Assembly (NCBI GenBank): GCA_903864555.1
Contig: CAIPGJ010000406.1
Coordinates: 1-6,282 of the forward strand
From: an uncultured Pseudomonadota bacterium
GTDB taxonomy: Bacteria > Pseudomonadota > Gammaproteobacteria > Burkholderiales > SG8-39
Reading direction: 5' to 3'
Length of the DNA: 6,282 nucleotides
This document shows, piece by piece, positions 1 through 5,612 of the stretch. The position numbers were made by a program, and so were the translations under genes. The notes under the pieces are model-generated. The model did not search any database and was not told the DNA's origin. It was given only the letters and a program-made list of their open reading frames with translations. Positions within the stretch are counted from its first letter, which is position 1; each line of letters starts with the position of its first letter.

Positions 1-26
1 AATGCTCAAGGGCCGCAATGTCGGCA

Positions 27-53
27 TTGTAATTCGATGGCGGGTACTATAAT
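27..53 (+). promoter_or_regulatory. Candidate promoter of the L16 hydroxylase gene
   Basis: A perfect TATAAT -10 hexamer lies at 48-53. A 4-of-6 match to the -35 hexamer (TTGTAA) lies at 27-32, but its 15-bp spacer is short; the better-spaced alternative at 25-30 (CATTGT) is a poorer match. Transcription would begin at about 59-61, on or next to the ATG at 61. No purine-rich ribosome binding site is visible before that ATG. The promoter lies inside the possible 8-codon extension that begins at the ATG at 37, which argues against the longer start. Confidence 0.55.
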
Positions 54-60
54 CCGCGCC

Positions 61-1194
61 ATGAAACTGGCGCTTCTCGGCAATCGCACGGTCACGCAAT
101 TCCTCTCCCGCCACTGGCAGAAGCGCCCCCTGGTAGTGCGCCAGGCCGTTCCGGGATTCAAGGGAGTGATCACGACATCCAGGTTGTTTCGGTTGGCAAC
201 CCGCGACGATGTCGAGTCGCGCATGGTGTCGCGCTCCAGAAAGTGGGGGGTATCCCACGGACCTTTCAACAGTGCCGAGATCACCGGGCACCCCTTGCGC
301 AACTGGACACTACTGGTCCAGGGACTCAACCTTCACCATGCGCCGGCTGATGAGTTGCTGCGCCGCTTTTCGTTCATTCCGCATGCCAGGCTGGATGACA
401 TCATGGTGAGCCACGCGGTTCCTGGTGGCGGCGTCGGCCCGCACACGGATTCCTATGACGTGTTCCTGCTGCAAGGGCAGGGGCGCCGCCTGTGGCGAAT
501 CGGACCGGTACGCCAGCCCCGTTTCGTTCCCGGCCTGGACCTGCGCATCCTCGATGACTTCGAAGCAAGCGAGGAATACATCATGGAGCCCGGCGACCTC
601 CTGTATCTACCACCTGGGTGGGGCCACGACGGCATCGCCCTCGATGAATGCACCACCTATTCGATCGGATTCCGTTCGCCTTCCCGCAAGGAATTGCTGT
701 CGGAGTTCCTGCTGCGCATGTCCGAGCGCGTTGATTTACCCGGCCTCTACAGCGATCCCGATCTGCGCGAACAGGCGAGCCCGGGGCGAATACCGTCAGG
801 CATGATCGGGCAAACCATGGCAATGGTCAGCCAGTTGCGATTCCGAACCGCCGACGTCGAGCACTTCCTCGGGGAATATCTCTCCGAGCCCAAGCCGAAC
901 GTGCTATTCCATCGGCCGCACCCTGTCCTCGCGCCATCGGCCTTCTTCCGGGCAGCCGCCCGGCACGGCGTGACGCTGGATGCGCGAACCATCATGCTGC
1001 ATCGTGGCAAGCACCTGTTCGTCAACGGGGAGTCGCTGCAACCGACTCGCAGCAAGCTCACCAGGTTTTGTCAGCTCGCAGACAGGCGTGAACTGCCTCC
1101 CGCTGCCTGTCAGAATGACATTGGGCAGGAAATCCACGAGTGGTACGCCGCCGGCTGGCTCCACATCCGGATCACAGCAACACCCCGCAAATGA
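61..1194 (+). CDS. roxA: RoxA/YcfD-type ribosomal protein L16 arginine hydroxylase (JmjC/cupin 2-oxoglutarate oxygenase)
   Basis: The 377-residue product matches the size and architecture of Escherichia coli YcfD/RoxA (373 residues), a cytosolic Fe(II)- and 2-oxoglutarate-dependent oxygenase that hydroxylates an arginine of 50S protein L16. The iron-binding triad is visible: H128 and D130 in GPHTDSYDVF, and H189 in LPPGWGHD. R143 in the GRRLWRIG segment sits 15 residues after H128, matching the cosubstrate-binding arginine of YcfD. The JmjC barrel covers roughly residues 1-210. A helical dimerisation segment and a C-terminal winged-helix-like region would follow. An in-frame ATG at 37 would add eight residues, but a -10 promoter box lies within that stretch, so 61 is preferred. 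The stop overlaps the next gene by four bases. The triad, spacing and length make the family secure; the exact substrate is inferred from the family. Confidence 0.9.
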   Translation: MKLALLGNRTVTQFLSRHWQKRPLVVRQAVPGFKGVITTSRLFRLATRDDVESRMVSRSRKWGVSHGPFNSAEITGHPLRNWTLLVQGLNLHHAPADELLRRFSFIPHARLDDIMVSHAVPGGGVGPHTDSYDVFLLQGQGRRLWRIGPVRQPRFVPGLDLRILDDFEASEEYIMEPGDLLYLPPGWGHDGIALDECTTYSIGFRSPSRKELLSEFLLRMSERVDLPGLYSDPDLREQASPGRIPSGMIGQTMAMVSQLRFRTADVEHFLGEYLSEPKPNVLFHRPHPVLAPSAFFRAAARHGVTLDARTIMLHRGKHLFVNGESLQPTRSKLTRFCQLADRRELPPAACQNDIGQEIHEWYAAGWLHIRITATPRK

Positions 1195-1697
1195 GCGCGG
1201 CCGAGATGCCCTCCCCGCCCGCTGAGCGGACCCTCACCTTGGCAAAAAGCGAGTACGCCGCGGGTGCTGAGCGACTGATCGCAATGGTGTGGCGAGAACT
1301 GCAGATATTCGATCCGGATCTGTCGGAGTTCAGGCTGGAACAGCCCTCACGCATAGAAGCGCTCAGGCAGTTCCTCGCCCGCAGTCCGTCGAACCGCTTG
1401 CAGATCGCCCTGCACGATCCTGAATACGTCAAGCGCCATTGTCCCAGGCTGATGTCCCTGCTGGGCGTGTACTCGGCCAGCATGCGCATACATCGGACCC
1501 AGGGAGAGGCCGGCAGGTTGCAGGACTGTTTTATGCTGGCTGACCGTCAGCATGTCGTCCGCCGCCCGGTGTCCGCCCAGGGTCGGGGGGTCATCATCAT
1601 CAGCAACCCGCAGGAAGGCCTTGCCATGCATGAGCGCTTCAGTGATATCTGGGAAATGTCGGAATTAGGGGTTTCAGCCACCACTTCCGGGCTCTGA
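1191..1697 (+). CDS. Stand-alone DUF7931-like protein of unknown function
   Basis: This 168-residue soluble protein has no signal peptide or membrane segment. Its N-terminal 20 residues look disordered. The rest alternates helices and strands: a hydrophobic helix near residues 26-40, IEALRQFLARSP at 55-66, a strand-like LQIALHD at 70-76, a SMRIHR strand near 97-102, and a closing section with FMLADRQHVVRRP at 114-126 and HERFSDIWEMS at 147-157. This layout resembles the phospholipase-D-like DUF7931 domain that I recall from proteobacteria, often fused to or beside a GNAT acetyltransferase. No HKD catalytic motif is present and no GNAT domain is attached here. The start is the ATG at 1191, which overlaps the hydroxylase stop as ATGA and has no ribosome binding site of its own, so translation is probably coupled. 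The assignment is from remembered pattern and is tentative; no function can be given. Confidence 0.7.
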   Translation: MSAAEMPSPPAERTLTLAKSEYAAGAERLIAMVWRELQIFDPDLSEFRLEQPSRIEALRQFLARSPSNRLQIALHDPEYVKRHCPRLMSLLGVYSASMRIHRTQGEAGRLQDCFMLADRQHVVRRPVSAQGRGVIIISNPQEGLAMHERFSDIWEMSELGVSATTSGL

Positions 1698-1752
1698 TCG
1701 ACCTCTCAGACACCAATTCGTACAAAAGTGCGCGAATATCAGGTCCACCTCT

Positions 1753-1761
1753 TGGTATACT
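1753..1761 (+). promoter_or_regulatory. Extended -10 promoter candidate for the small lipoprotein gene
   Basis: TATACT at 1756-1761 is preceded by TG and one base (1753-1755), a full extended -10 motif. No good -35 hexamer is visible at the usual distance, which extended -10 promoters tolerate. Transcription would start near 1768, leaving a leader of about 90 nt before the ATG at 1858. That leader contains the inverted repeat at 1769-1796. Confidence 0.4.
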
Positions 1762-1768
1762 TGAAAGT

Positions 1769-1796
1769 CCGGTCAAATCAGCATGAAGATGACCGG
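1769..1796 (+). repeat. 7-bp perfect inverted repeat in the lipoprotein gene leader
   Basis: CCGGTCA at 1769-1775 is perfectly complementary to TGACCGG at 1790-1796, separated by 14 bases. It begins about where transcription from the extended -10 box would start. It could be a leader hairpin or a dyad operator. There is no T-run after it, so it is not a normal terminator. Confidence 0.45.
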
Positions 1797-1857
1797 GGCG
1801 CAGTCAGTCGTTATGTTTTGCATTGATCTGAAATCTTATCTCTAGGGAAAACAAAGA

Positions 1858-2061
1858 ATGAAACGCACCATCATCATCGCAGCTCTGGCAGCGCTCACCC
1901 TGTCCGCTTGCGGCAAGCAAGAGCCAAAACCCGCAGCGCCCGCACCGGCCCCTGCTGCTGCACCCGCACCGGCTGATGCCAAGGCTTCCGATTCGCCCGC
2001 CGCTGCTCCTGCCGCCGCACCTGCTGCAGCCCCCGCTCCTGCCGATGCTGGCAAGAAGTAA
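1858..2061 (+). CDS. Small Ala/Pro-rich lipoprotein
   Basis: The 67-residue product starts with a lipoprotein signal peptide: positive MKR, a hydrophobic core at residues 5-15, and the lipobox LSAC at 15-18 with C18 as the lipidated residue. The +2 residue is glycine, not aspartate, so outer-membrane sorting by Lol is expected. The mature chain of about 50 residues is almost all Ala and Pro, with a block ending in APAPADA appearing twice and a lysine pair at the end. It is probably an extended, unstructured tether and has no recognisable enzymatic domain. AGGG at 1844-1847 lies about ten bases before the ATG and may serve as the ribosome binding site. The gene stands alone, with its own putative promoter upstream and a strong terminator directly after it. 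A lipoprotein signal on an otherwise low-complexity frame, framed by a promoter and a terminator, supports a real gene. Its role is unknown. Confidence 0.82.
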   Translation: MKRTIIIAALAALTLSACGKQEPKPAAPAPAPAAAPAPADAKASDSPAAAPAAAPAAAPAPADAGKK

Positions 2062-2076
2062 GCTGTTGCAATCAAC

Positions 2077-2104
2077 AAAAAAGCCGGCGCAAGCCGGCTT
2101 TTTT
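2077..2104. terminator. Bidirectional Rho-independent terminator
   Basis: A perfect 12-bp stem (A-run plus GCCGGC at 2077-2088; GCCGGC plus T-run at 2093-2104) closes a GCAA tetraloop at 2089-2092. Six T follow the GC stem on the + strand, and the six A before it give a U-run on the - strand. It lies 15 bp after the lipoprotein stop and 23 bp after the end of the convergent MBL-fold gene, so it can stop transcription from both sides. Confidence 0.93.
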
Positions 2105-2127
2105 GTTCCCCCCTTCCGCCGGAGCAC

Positions 2128-2907
2128 TCAGCCCAGGTGCCGCCAACCAAAGCCCTCTGACTGGTCGGCAACTGTCACCCATTCAGGTTCACAGCCGAGC
2201 ACTCTCACCAGTGAGCTTCGTGCCAGCTCGGGTGTGTTGTTCCGCTCCGACAGATGGGCTGCCACCAGATGTTTCAGTTTCGAGCAATCCAGAGTGGCAA
2301 GCAGCTCCCCAGAACTTGCGTTGTCGAGATGGCCAAAGCGCCCGCCAACTCGCTCCTTGAGCCAGGCCGGATAGGCTCCCTTCATCAACAGGTCCTTGTC
2401 GTGATTGGTCTCCAGAACCAGGGCATCGCAGCCGGACAGGCTGGCCTCGATGTGCGGCGTGGAACTGCCCGTGTCTGTCAGCACGCCCAACCTGCGCTGG
2501 CCATCGGAAAACACGAACTGCACCGGCTCGCGCGCATCGTGCGGGACGGTGTACGGTTGGACGAGAACATCCCCCACCGTTATCGGTGAAACACTGTCAA
2601 TGATGTTGACCTTCACATCCCGGACCGCGCGTTCGTCATCATCGCGGACTGCACTGAACGTGCCCCAGGTCATCCATACCGGCAAGGCGTGGCGTCTTGC
2701 CAGGGCGAATACGCCACCCACGTGATCCGAATGCTCATGGGTGACGAAGATTCCGCTCAGACCGTCCGCTTCAAGCGCAAGCCGTGCAAGCCGTGCCTGC
2801 GTCTCCCGCGGGCCGAATCCGCAGTCCAGGAGCACCCGGGTGGACCCTGCCTCGAAAACCAGGCAGTTGCCCTGGCTGCCACTCCCCAGGGAGGCAAAGC
2901 GGGTCAT
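2128..2907 (-). CDS. MBL-fold metallo-hydrolase, WalJ/YycJ-like
   Basis: The 259-residue cytosolic protein has the metallo-beta-lactamase fold signature. It opens with RFASLGSGSQGN at residues 3-14, typical of the YycJ/WalJ branch. The metal-binding THEHSDH motif follows at 56-62 (H57, H59, D61, H62). Further likely ligands are H123 in VPHDA, D145 in LTDTG and H218 in AAHLSERNN; the HLSERNN stretch is also characteristic of this branch. Members are predicted metal-dependent hydrolases, some acting as DNA exonucleases, so a phosphodiesterase is likely but the substrate cannot be read from sequence. There is no clear ribosome binding site before the ATG, but the N-terminus fits the family start. 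It lies downstream of bamC in the same direction after a 149-bp gap rich in inverted repeats. A similar dapA-bamC-MBL order is known from other proteobacteria such as Pseudomonas. Confidence 0.9.
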   Translation of the reverse strand: MTRFASLGSGSQGNCLVFEAGSTRVLLDCGFGPRETQARLARLALEADGLSGIFVTHEHSDHVGGVFALARRHALPVWMTWGTFSAVRDDDERAVRDVKVNIIDSVSPITVGDVLVQPYTVPHDAREPVQFVFSDGQRRLGVLTDTGSSTPHIEASLSGCDALVLETNHDKDLLMKGAYPAWLKERVGGRFGHLDNASSGELLATLDCSKLKHLVAAHLSERNNTPELARSSLVRVLGCEPEWVTVADQSEGFGWRHLG

Positions 2908-2958
2908 GTGTCAACGGCGGACTGGATCCCGCTGTCGTCAATGAGAATATGACTTAGA

Positions 2959-3033
2959 GCGCCTAACAGCATTGCCGTTAGGCGCCCTGACTCAGGGGAG
3001 AGCGAGGGGATCTGTCCCCTCGCATTGTTAGGC
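2959..3033. repeat. Cluster of inverted repeats between bamC and the MBL gene
   Basis: Three dyads lie side by side. The first is a 9-bp perfect stem, GCGCCTAAC (2959-2967) with GTTAGGCGC (2977-2985). The second is CCCTGA/TCAGGG around one base (2985-2997). The third is a 9-bp perfect stem, GCGAGGGGA (3002-3010) with TCCCCTCGC (3015-3023), closing a TCTG tetraloop. A further GTTAGGC at 3027-3033 repeats the right arm of the first stem, in a repeated context of CATTG before TTAGGC. None has a U-run in the direction of the operon (minus), so these are not standard terminators. They may be mRNA processing or stability elements or an attenuator below bamC. Confidence 0.7.
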
Positions 3034-3056
3034 ACTCTTACTGCCAGACCAGCGAC

Positions 3057-4211
3057 CTACTTCAACTGGTCGTGAAGCAGGCTCAGGATTTTCTGGGCGA
3101 CATCCGACCGGTCAGCCGCCCCCTCGCGGGTCATCACCTGCACGCGGCTCAAGTCATTGGTGTCCTTTACCAGAACGCGATACTGCTGTTCTGGCTTGAT
3201 CTGGTCCTTGTTGGACCGCCAGAAAGCAAGCTTCGACATCAGGCCACCATCATTCTTCTTGGCCGATGCATCCAGTGCCGGGTCGACGTAGCGGACAAAA
3301 TAGAAACCCTGGGACCGGTCGCGGTCTTCGACGGTGAAGCCCACGCGATCCAGCGCCAGGCCGACACGTCTCCAGGCCCGGTCAAAAGGCTCGTCCAGCT
3401 CCAGCAACGCAGCGCCACCTTCGGCAACCTTGACGAACTTGGATCGTTCCACCCTGGGTACGCCGGCAACAATCTCGCGGGCGCGTGCCGAATCCACGCC
3501 AAAGCGCACCATCAGCTTGCCAAGGAACTCTGCTTCCAGCTCAGGGTTAGGCGGCCTCGGTTGCCAGACGAATCCGATCGCCGAATTGGAACTCGTGCTC
3601 TGCCCGGTGGACACTTCTTCAAGTCCACGATGACTGATGTAGATCTCGGTGGTCCCCGACTCGGAACCACGCTCCAGGCGGGTGCGGAACTTGTCTCGTT
3701 CGCCCGTGGAAAACACCTGGTCCAGGAAACGGCCCAGCACATTGCGCACGGGGTCATTCTCGAGCTTCGCCCGGTTCTCGGACCAGTCAGTCTCCATCAC
3801 GCCCGATTCCGGAATCTCGACGTTGACCAGAAAGCCCGACTCCTGCCAGAACTCCTTCACGACCGGCCAGACCTTCTCGGGCGGCTCCGGGACTACCAGC
3901 CAGCGCTGCGAACCGGCACGCTCCATGCGCACTTTGCCGAGGTTGGGCAAGAGTTCCGTGGTGCCCGCCTTGGGGGCATTCCCCCTTTCGGCGGAATAGG
4001 CGGAGAACGTGGTGCTTCCACCCGCTGAAGGCACGGCAAACCGGTCATCCCCGCCGGGACGGGTGAGGTTCGGCGGTATTTCCAGTGGCGGCAGGGATTG
4101 CCTGGAGGCCGACTTGTAGTCAGTCTTTCCGGCATCCATGAGGTTGTTCACGGAAGTGCAACCGGCAATCAGGACTGCCAGGACAGGCACGGCGATGCGG
4201 GCGGAGATCAT
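3057..4211 (-). CDS. bamC: Outer membrane assembly lipoprotein BamC (NlpB)
   Basis: BamC is an accessory lipoprotein of the BAM complex, which folds and inserts beta-barrel proteins into the outer membrane. The 384-residue product has a signal peptide ending in the lipobox LIAGC at residues 14-18; C18 would be lipidated, and T19 at +2 allows outer-membrane sorting. The extended segment with [13 protein letters not shown] at 40-52 matches the unstructured N-terminus that binds BamD in E. coli. Two helix-grip domains follow at about 102-235 (with [19 protein letters not shown] and ETDWSENRA) and 256-384. It is somewhat longer than E. coli BamC (344 residues). The ATG overlaps the dapA stop as ATGA. 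GAAGGA at 4220-4225, inside the dapA end, gives a well-placed ribosome binding site. The dapA neighbour strongly supports the call. Confidence 0.92.
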   Translation of the reverse strand: MISARIAVPVLAVLIAGCTSVNNLMDAGKTDYKSASRQSLPPLEIPPNLTRPGGDDRFAVPSAGGSTTFSAYSAERGNAPKAGTTELLPNLGKVRMERAGSQRWLVVPEPPEKVWPVVKEFWQESGFLVNVEIPESGVMETDWSENRAKLENDPVRNVLGRFLDQVFSTGERDKFRTRLERGSESGTTEIYISHRGLEEVSTGQSTSSNSAIGFVWQPRPPNPELEAEFLGKLMVRFGVDSARAREIVAGVPRVERSKFVKVAEGGAALLELDEPFDRAWRRVGLALDRVGFTVEDRDRSQGFYFVRYVDPALDASAKKNDGGLMSKLAFWRSNKDQIKPEQQYRVLVKDTNDLSRVQVMTREGAADRSDVAQKILSLLHDQLK

Positions 4212-5119
4212 CCGTTTTTTCCTTCTACAACGCGCGGGCCGTTGCTCATTGTTATTCCTGCCTCGCGCAGGGCATCCCTGACAGTTTCATGGTGCTGGGA
4301 GGCAAGCGGGGTAAGCGGTAGTCGCAATCCCGGCCCGATCAATCCCATCTGGCATACCGCCCACTTCACGGGAATGGGATTCGCCTCCATGTACAGATTC
4401 TGGTGCAAGGGCAGCAGACGATTGTTGATGGCACGCGCCTTCACCACATCCCCGGCCAGGGCCGCCTCACACAACGCATGCATCCCCCGCGGCGCCACGT
4501 TGGCGGTGACGGAGATCACGCCATGCCCGCCGAGCAGCATCAGGGCAAGTCCCGTGGCATCGTCCCCGCTGTACACGGCAAAATCGGCTGGTGCACGGCG
4601 AAGCAGATCAGTGCCCCGTTGCATGTTCCCGGTGGCGTCCTTGATCCCCACGATGTTGGCCAGCTTTGCCAAGCGCAAGGTCGTGTCGTTGGACATGTCC
4701 GCCACCGTGCGTCCGGGCACGTTGTACAGGATGGTCGGTATGGCCACTTCCGCGATGGCGCGGAAGTGCTGGTACAGGCCTTCCTGCGACGGCTTGTTGT
4801 AATAAGGCACCACCGACAGACAGCCGTTTGCGCCGGCGCCCTTGGCAGCGATGGTCAATTCCACGGCTTCCGTGGTGGCATTGGCCCCGGTGCCTGCGAT
4901 GATGGGAACCCGGCCGCCCGCAAACTCGACCGCCTTTCGGATCAGTTCCTTGTGCTCATCAACATTCACGGTCGGGGACTCGCCGGTCGTCCCGACAACG
5001 ACAATGCCGTCAGTCCCTTCAGCAACGTGGAAATCGATGAGATTGCGAAAACGGTCGAAGTCCAGCCGACCGTCATCATGCATGGGGGTGACGATGGCGA
5101 CGAGGCTACCGGTCAGCAT
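4208..5119 (-). CDS. dapA: 4-hydroxy-tetrahydrodipicolinate synthase
   Basis: DapA condenses pyruvate with aspartate semialdehyde, the committed step to diaminopimelate and lysine, and so supplies peptidoglycan. The 303-residue TIM barrel shows all key residues one position before E. coli numbering: T44 and T45 in GTTGES, Y107 in PYYNKP, Y132 and R137 in YNVPGRT, and the Schiff-base lysine K160 in VGIKDATG. E. coli DapA has 292 residues; the extra length here is mainly a tail of about eleven residues after the last helix. The start is the ATG at 5119, which gives the family N-terminus ([11 protein letters not shown]) and has AGGA about ten bases upstream. The stop overlaps the bamC start by four bases, so the two are cotranscribed and probably coupled. 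Because DapA-type aldolases form a large family the name rests on motifs plus the bamC context, which agree. Confidence 0.95.
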   Translation of the reverse strand: MLTGSLVAIVTPMHDDGRLDFDRFRNLIDFHVAEGTDGIVVVGTTGESPTVNVDEHKELIRKAVEFAGGRVPIIAGTGANATTEAVELTIAAKGAGANGCLSVVPYYNKPSQEGLYQHFRAIAEVAIPTILYNVPGRTVADMSNDTTLRLAKLANIVGIKDATGNMQRGTDLLRRAPADFAVYSGDDATGLALMLLGGHGVISVTANVAPRGMHALCEAALAGDVVKARAINNRLLPLHQNLYMEANPIPVKWAVCQMGLIGPGLRLPLTPLASQHHETVRDALREAGITMSNGPRVVEGKNG

Positions 5120-5146
5120 GGGAATTCCGTCCTGTTCATGAGATTC

Positions 5147-5152
5147 ATTTTA
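5147..5152 (-). promoter_or_regulatory. Possible -10 box for the dapA-bamC operon
   Basis: On the minus strand TAAAAT (5152 to 5147) differs from the consensus by one base and lies about 28 bases before the dapA ATG, leaving room for a short leader with its AGGA site. No convincing -35 hexamer sits 16-18 bp upstream, so this is a weak call. Confidence 0.3.
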
Positions 5153-5338
5153 GCCCAAAAGGGTGTTTTGGCCGCGTTCCGGAAGCTGTGCAGGAAGGCG
5201 CGAGCAGCAGGCCACCGGATCGACGCAGGGGACCAGCAACAGGCGCGCGCCGCAAGGGCTGCTGCCTGCTGGATGGCCGGCCAAACCGTCCGATCCAGGG
5301 GACTTGCGGCGTACTGACATCCATTCATGCCCGGCCAA
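5153..5338. other. Intergenic region between divergent dapA and tRNA-Arg
   Basis: This GC-rich stretch holds short frames on both strands, but none shows a signal peptide, a conserved-looking motif or a good ribosome binding site. I see no gene, RNA or strong dyad in it. It separates the divergent promoters of dapA (minus) and the tRNA (plus). Confidence 0.5.
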
Positions 5339-5339
5339 T

Positions 5340-5368
5340 CTGGAACGCAGAGTGTCAGGCCTTATAAT
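5340..5368 (+). promoter_or_regulatory. tRNA-Arg promoter
   Basis: A perfect TATAAT lies at 5363-5368, 18 bases before the tRNA. The -35 position at 5340-5345 (CTGGAA, 17-bp spacer) matches the consensus at only three of six bases. Transcription would begin near 5375, giving a precursor leader of about 12 nt. A perfect dyad at 5364-5384 overlaps the -10 box. Confidence 0.7.
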
Positions 5369-5384
5369 GCCGGTCTGGCATTAT
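5364..5384. repeat. 8-bp perfect dyad over the tRNA promoter and start site
   Basis: ATAATGCC at 5364-5371 is perfectly complementary to GGCATTAT at 5377-5384, with five bases between. The left arm includes most of the TATAAT box and the right arm ends two bases before the tRNA. It could be a protein-binding operator or, in part, a leader hairpin, though RNA starting near 5375 would contain only the right arm. Confidence 0.5.
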
Positions 5385-5386
5385 TC

Positions 5387-5462
5387 GCCCCCGTAGCTCA
5401 GTGGATAGAGCACCTTCCTCCTAAGAAGGGGGTCACACGTTCGATTCGTGTCGGGGGCGCCA
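5387..5462 (+). tRNA. tRNA-Arg (anticodon CCU)
   Basis: The 76-nt cloverleaf is complete. Acceptor strand GCCCCCG (5387-5393) pairs with CGGGGGC (5452-5458). The D stem is GCTC/GAGC. Anticodon stem CCTTC (5413-5417) pairs with GAAGG (5425-5429) around loop CTCCTAA. The T arm is ACACG-TTCGATT-CGTGT. The discriminator is G and CCA is encoded at 5460-5462. The anticodon CCT at 5420-5422 reads the arginine codon AGG, which is rare in GC-rich proteobacteria. tRNA-Arg(CCU) genes are known integration targets for genomic islands, but no second copy of the 3' end is visible in the 820 bp downstream. Confidence 0.97.
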
Positions 5463-5560
5463 GAAATCCGGTTGGGCTACAGGCCCATCACTGCCAACTG
5501 TACGACCATTTCACCCAGTCCGAAGTCCAGAAGCATCCGGTGGCAAACCTCAACTGCAAC

Positions 5561-5590
5561 ATAGCCCCCCCGGTACCGCAGGGGCCTATT
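5561..5590 (+). terminator. Weak terminator-like hairpin after the tRNA
   Basis: GCCCC at 5564-5568 can pair with GGGGC at 5581-5585, and the flanking ATAG and CTAT extend this imperfectly. The loop contains the palindrome CGGTACCG (5571-5578). Only a short T-rich stretch (TATTT) follows. It may end the tRNA transcript, but it is far (about 100 bp) from the tRNA and of weak form. Confidence 0.25.
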
Positions 5591-5612
5591 TCCCCCGACC
5601 CGCGATATCCCC

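Noticed and set aside
37..60. Eight-codon N-terminal extension of the hydroxylase from the ATG at 37
   Set aside because: A perfect TATAAT lies within it, it has no ribosome binding site, and the family length and N-terminus fit the ATG at 61.
1842..2171. 109-residue antisense frame rich in Gly and Ala opposite the lipoprotein gene
   Set aside because: Its composition is just the reverse reading of the Ala/Pro codons, it runs through the bidirectional terminator and has no start signals.
3072..4028. 318-residue + strand frame opposite bamC
   Set aside because: It lacks any recognisable domain and is explained by GC-rich codon bias of bamC, which is a secure call.
4403..5317. 304-residue + strand frame opposite dapA
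   Set aside because: dapA has all its catalytic motifs on the other strand; this frame shows no family features and runs into intergenic DNA.
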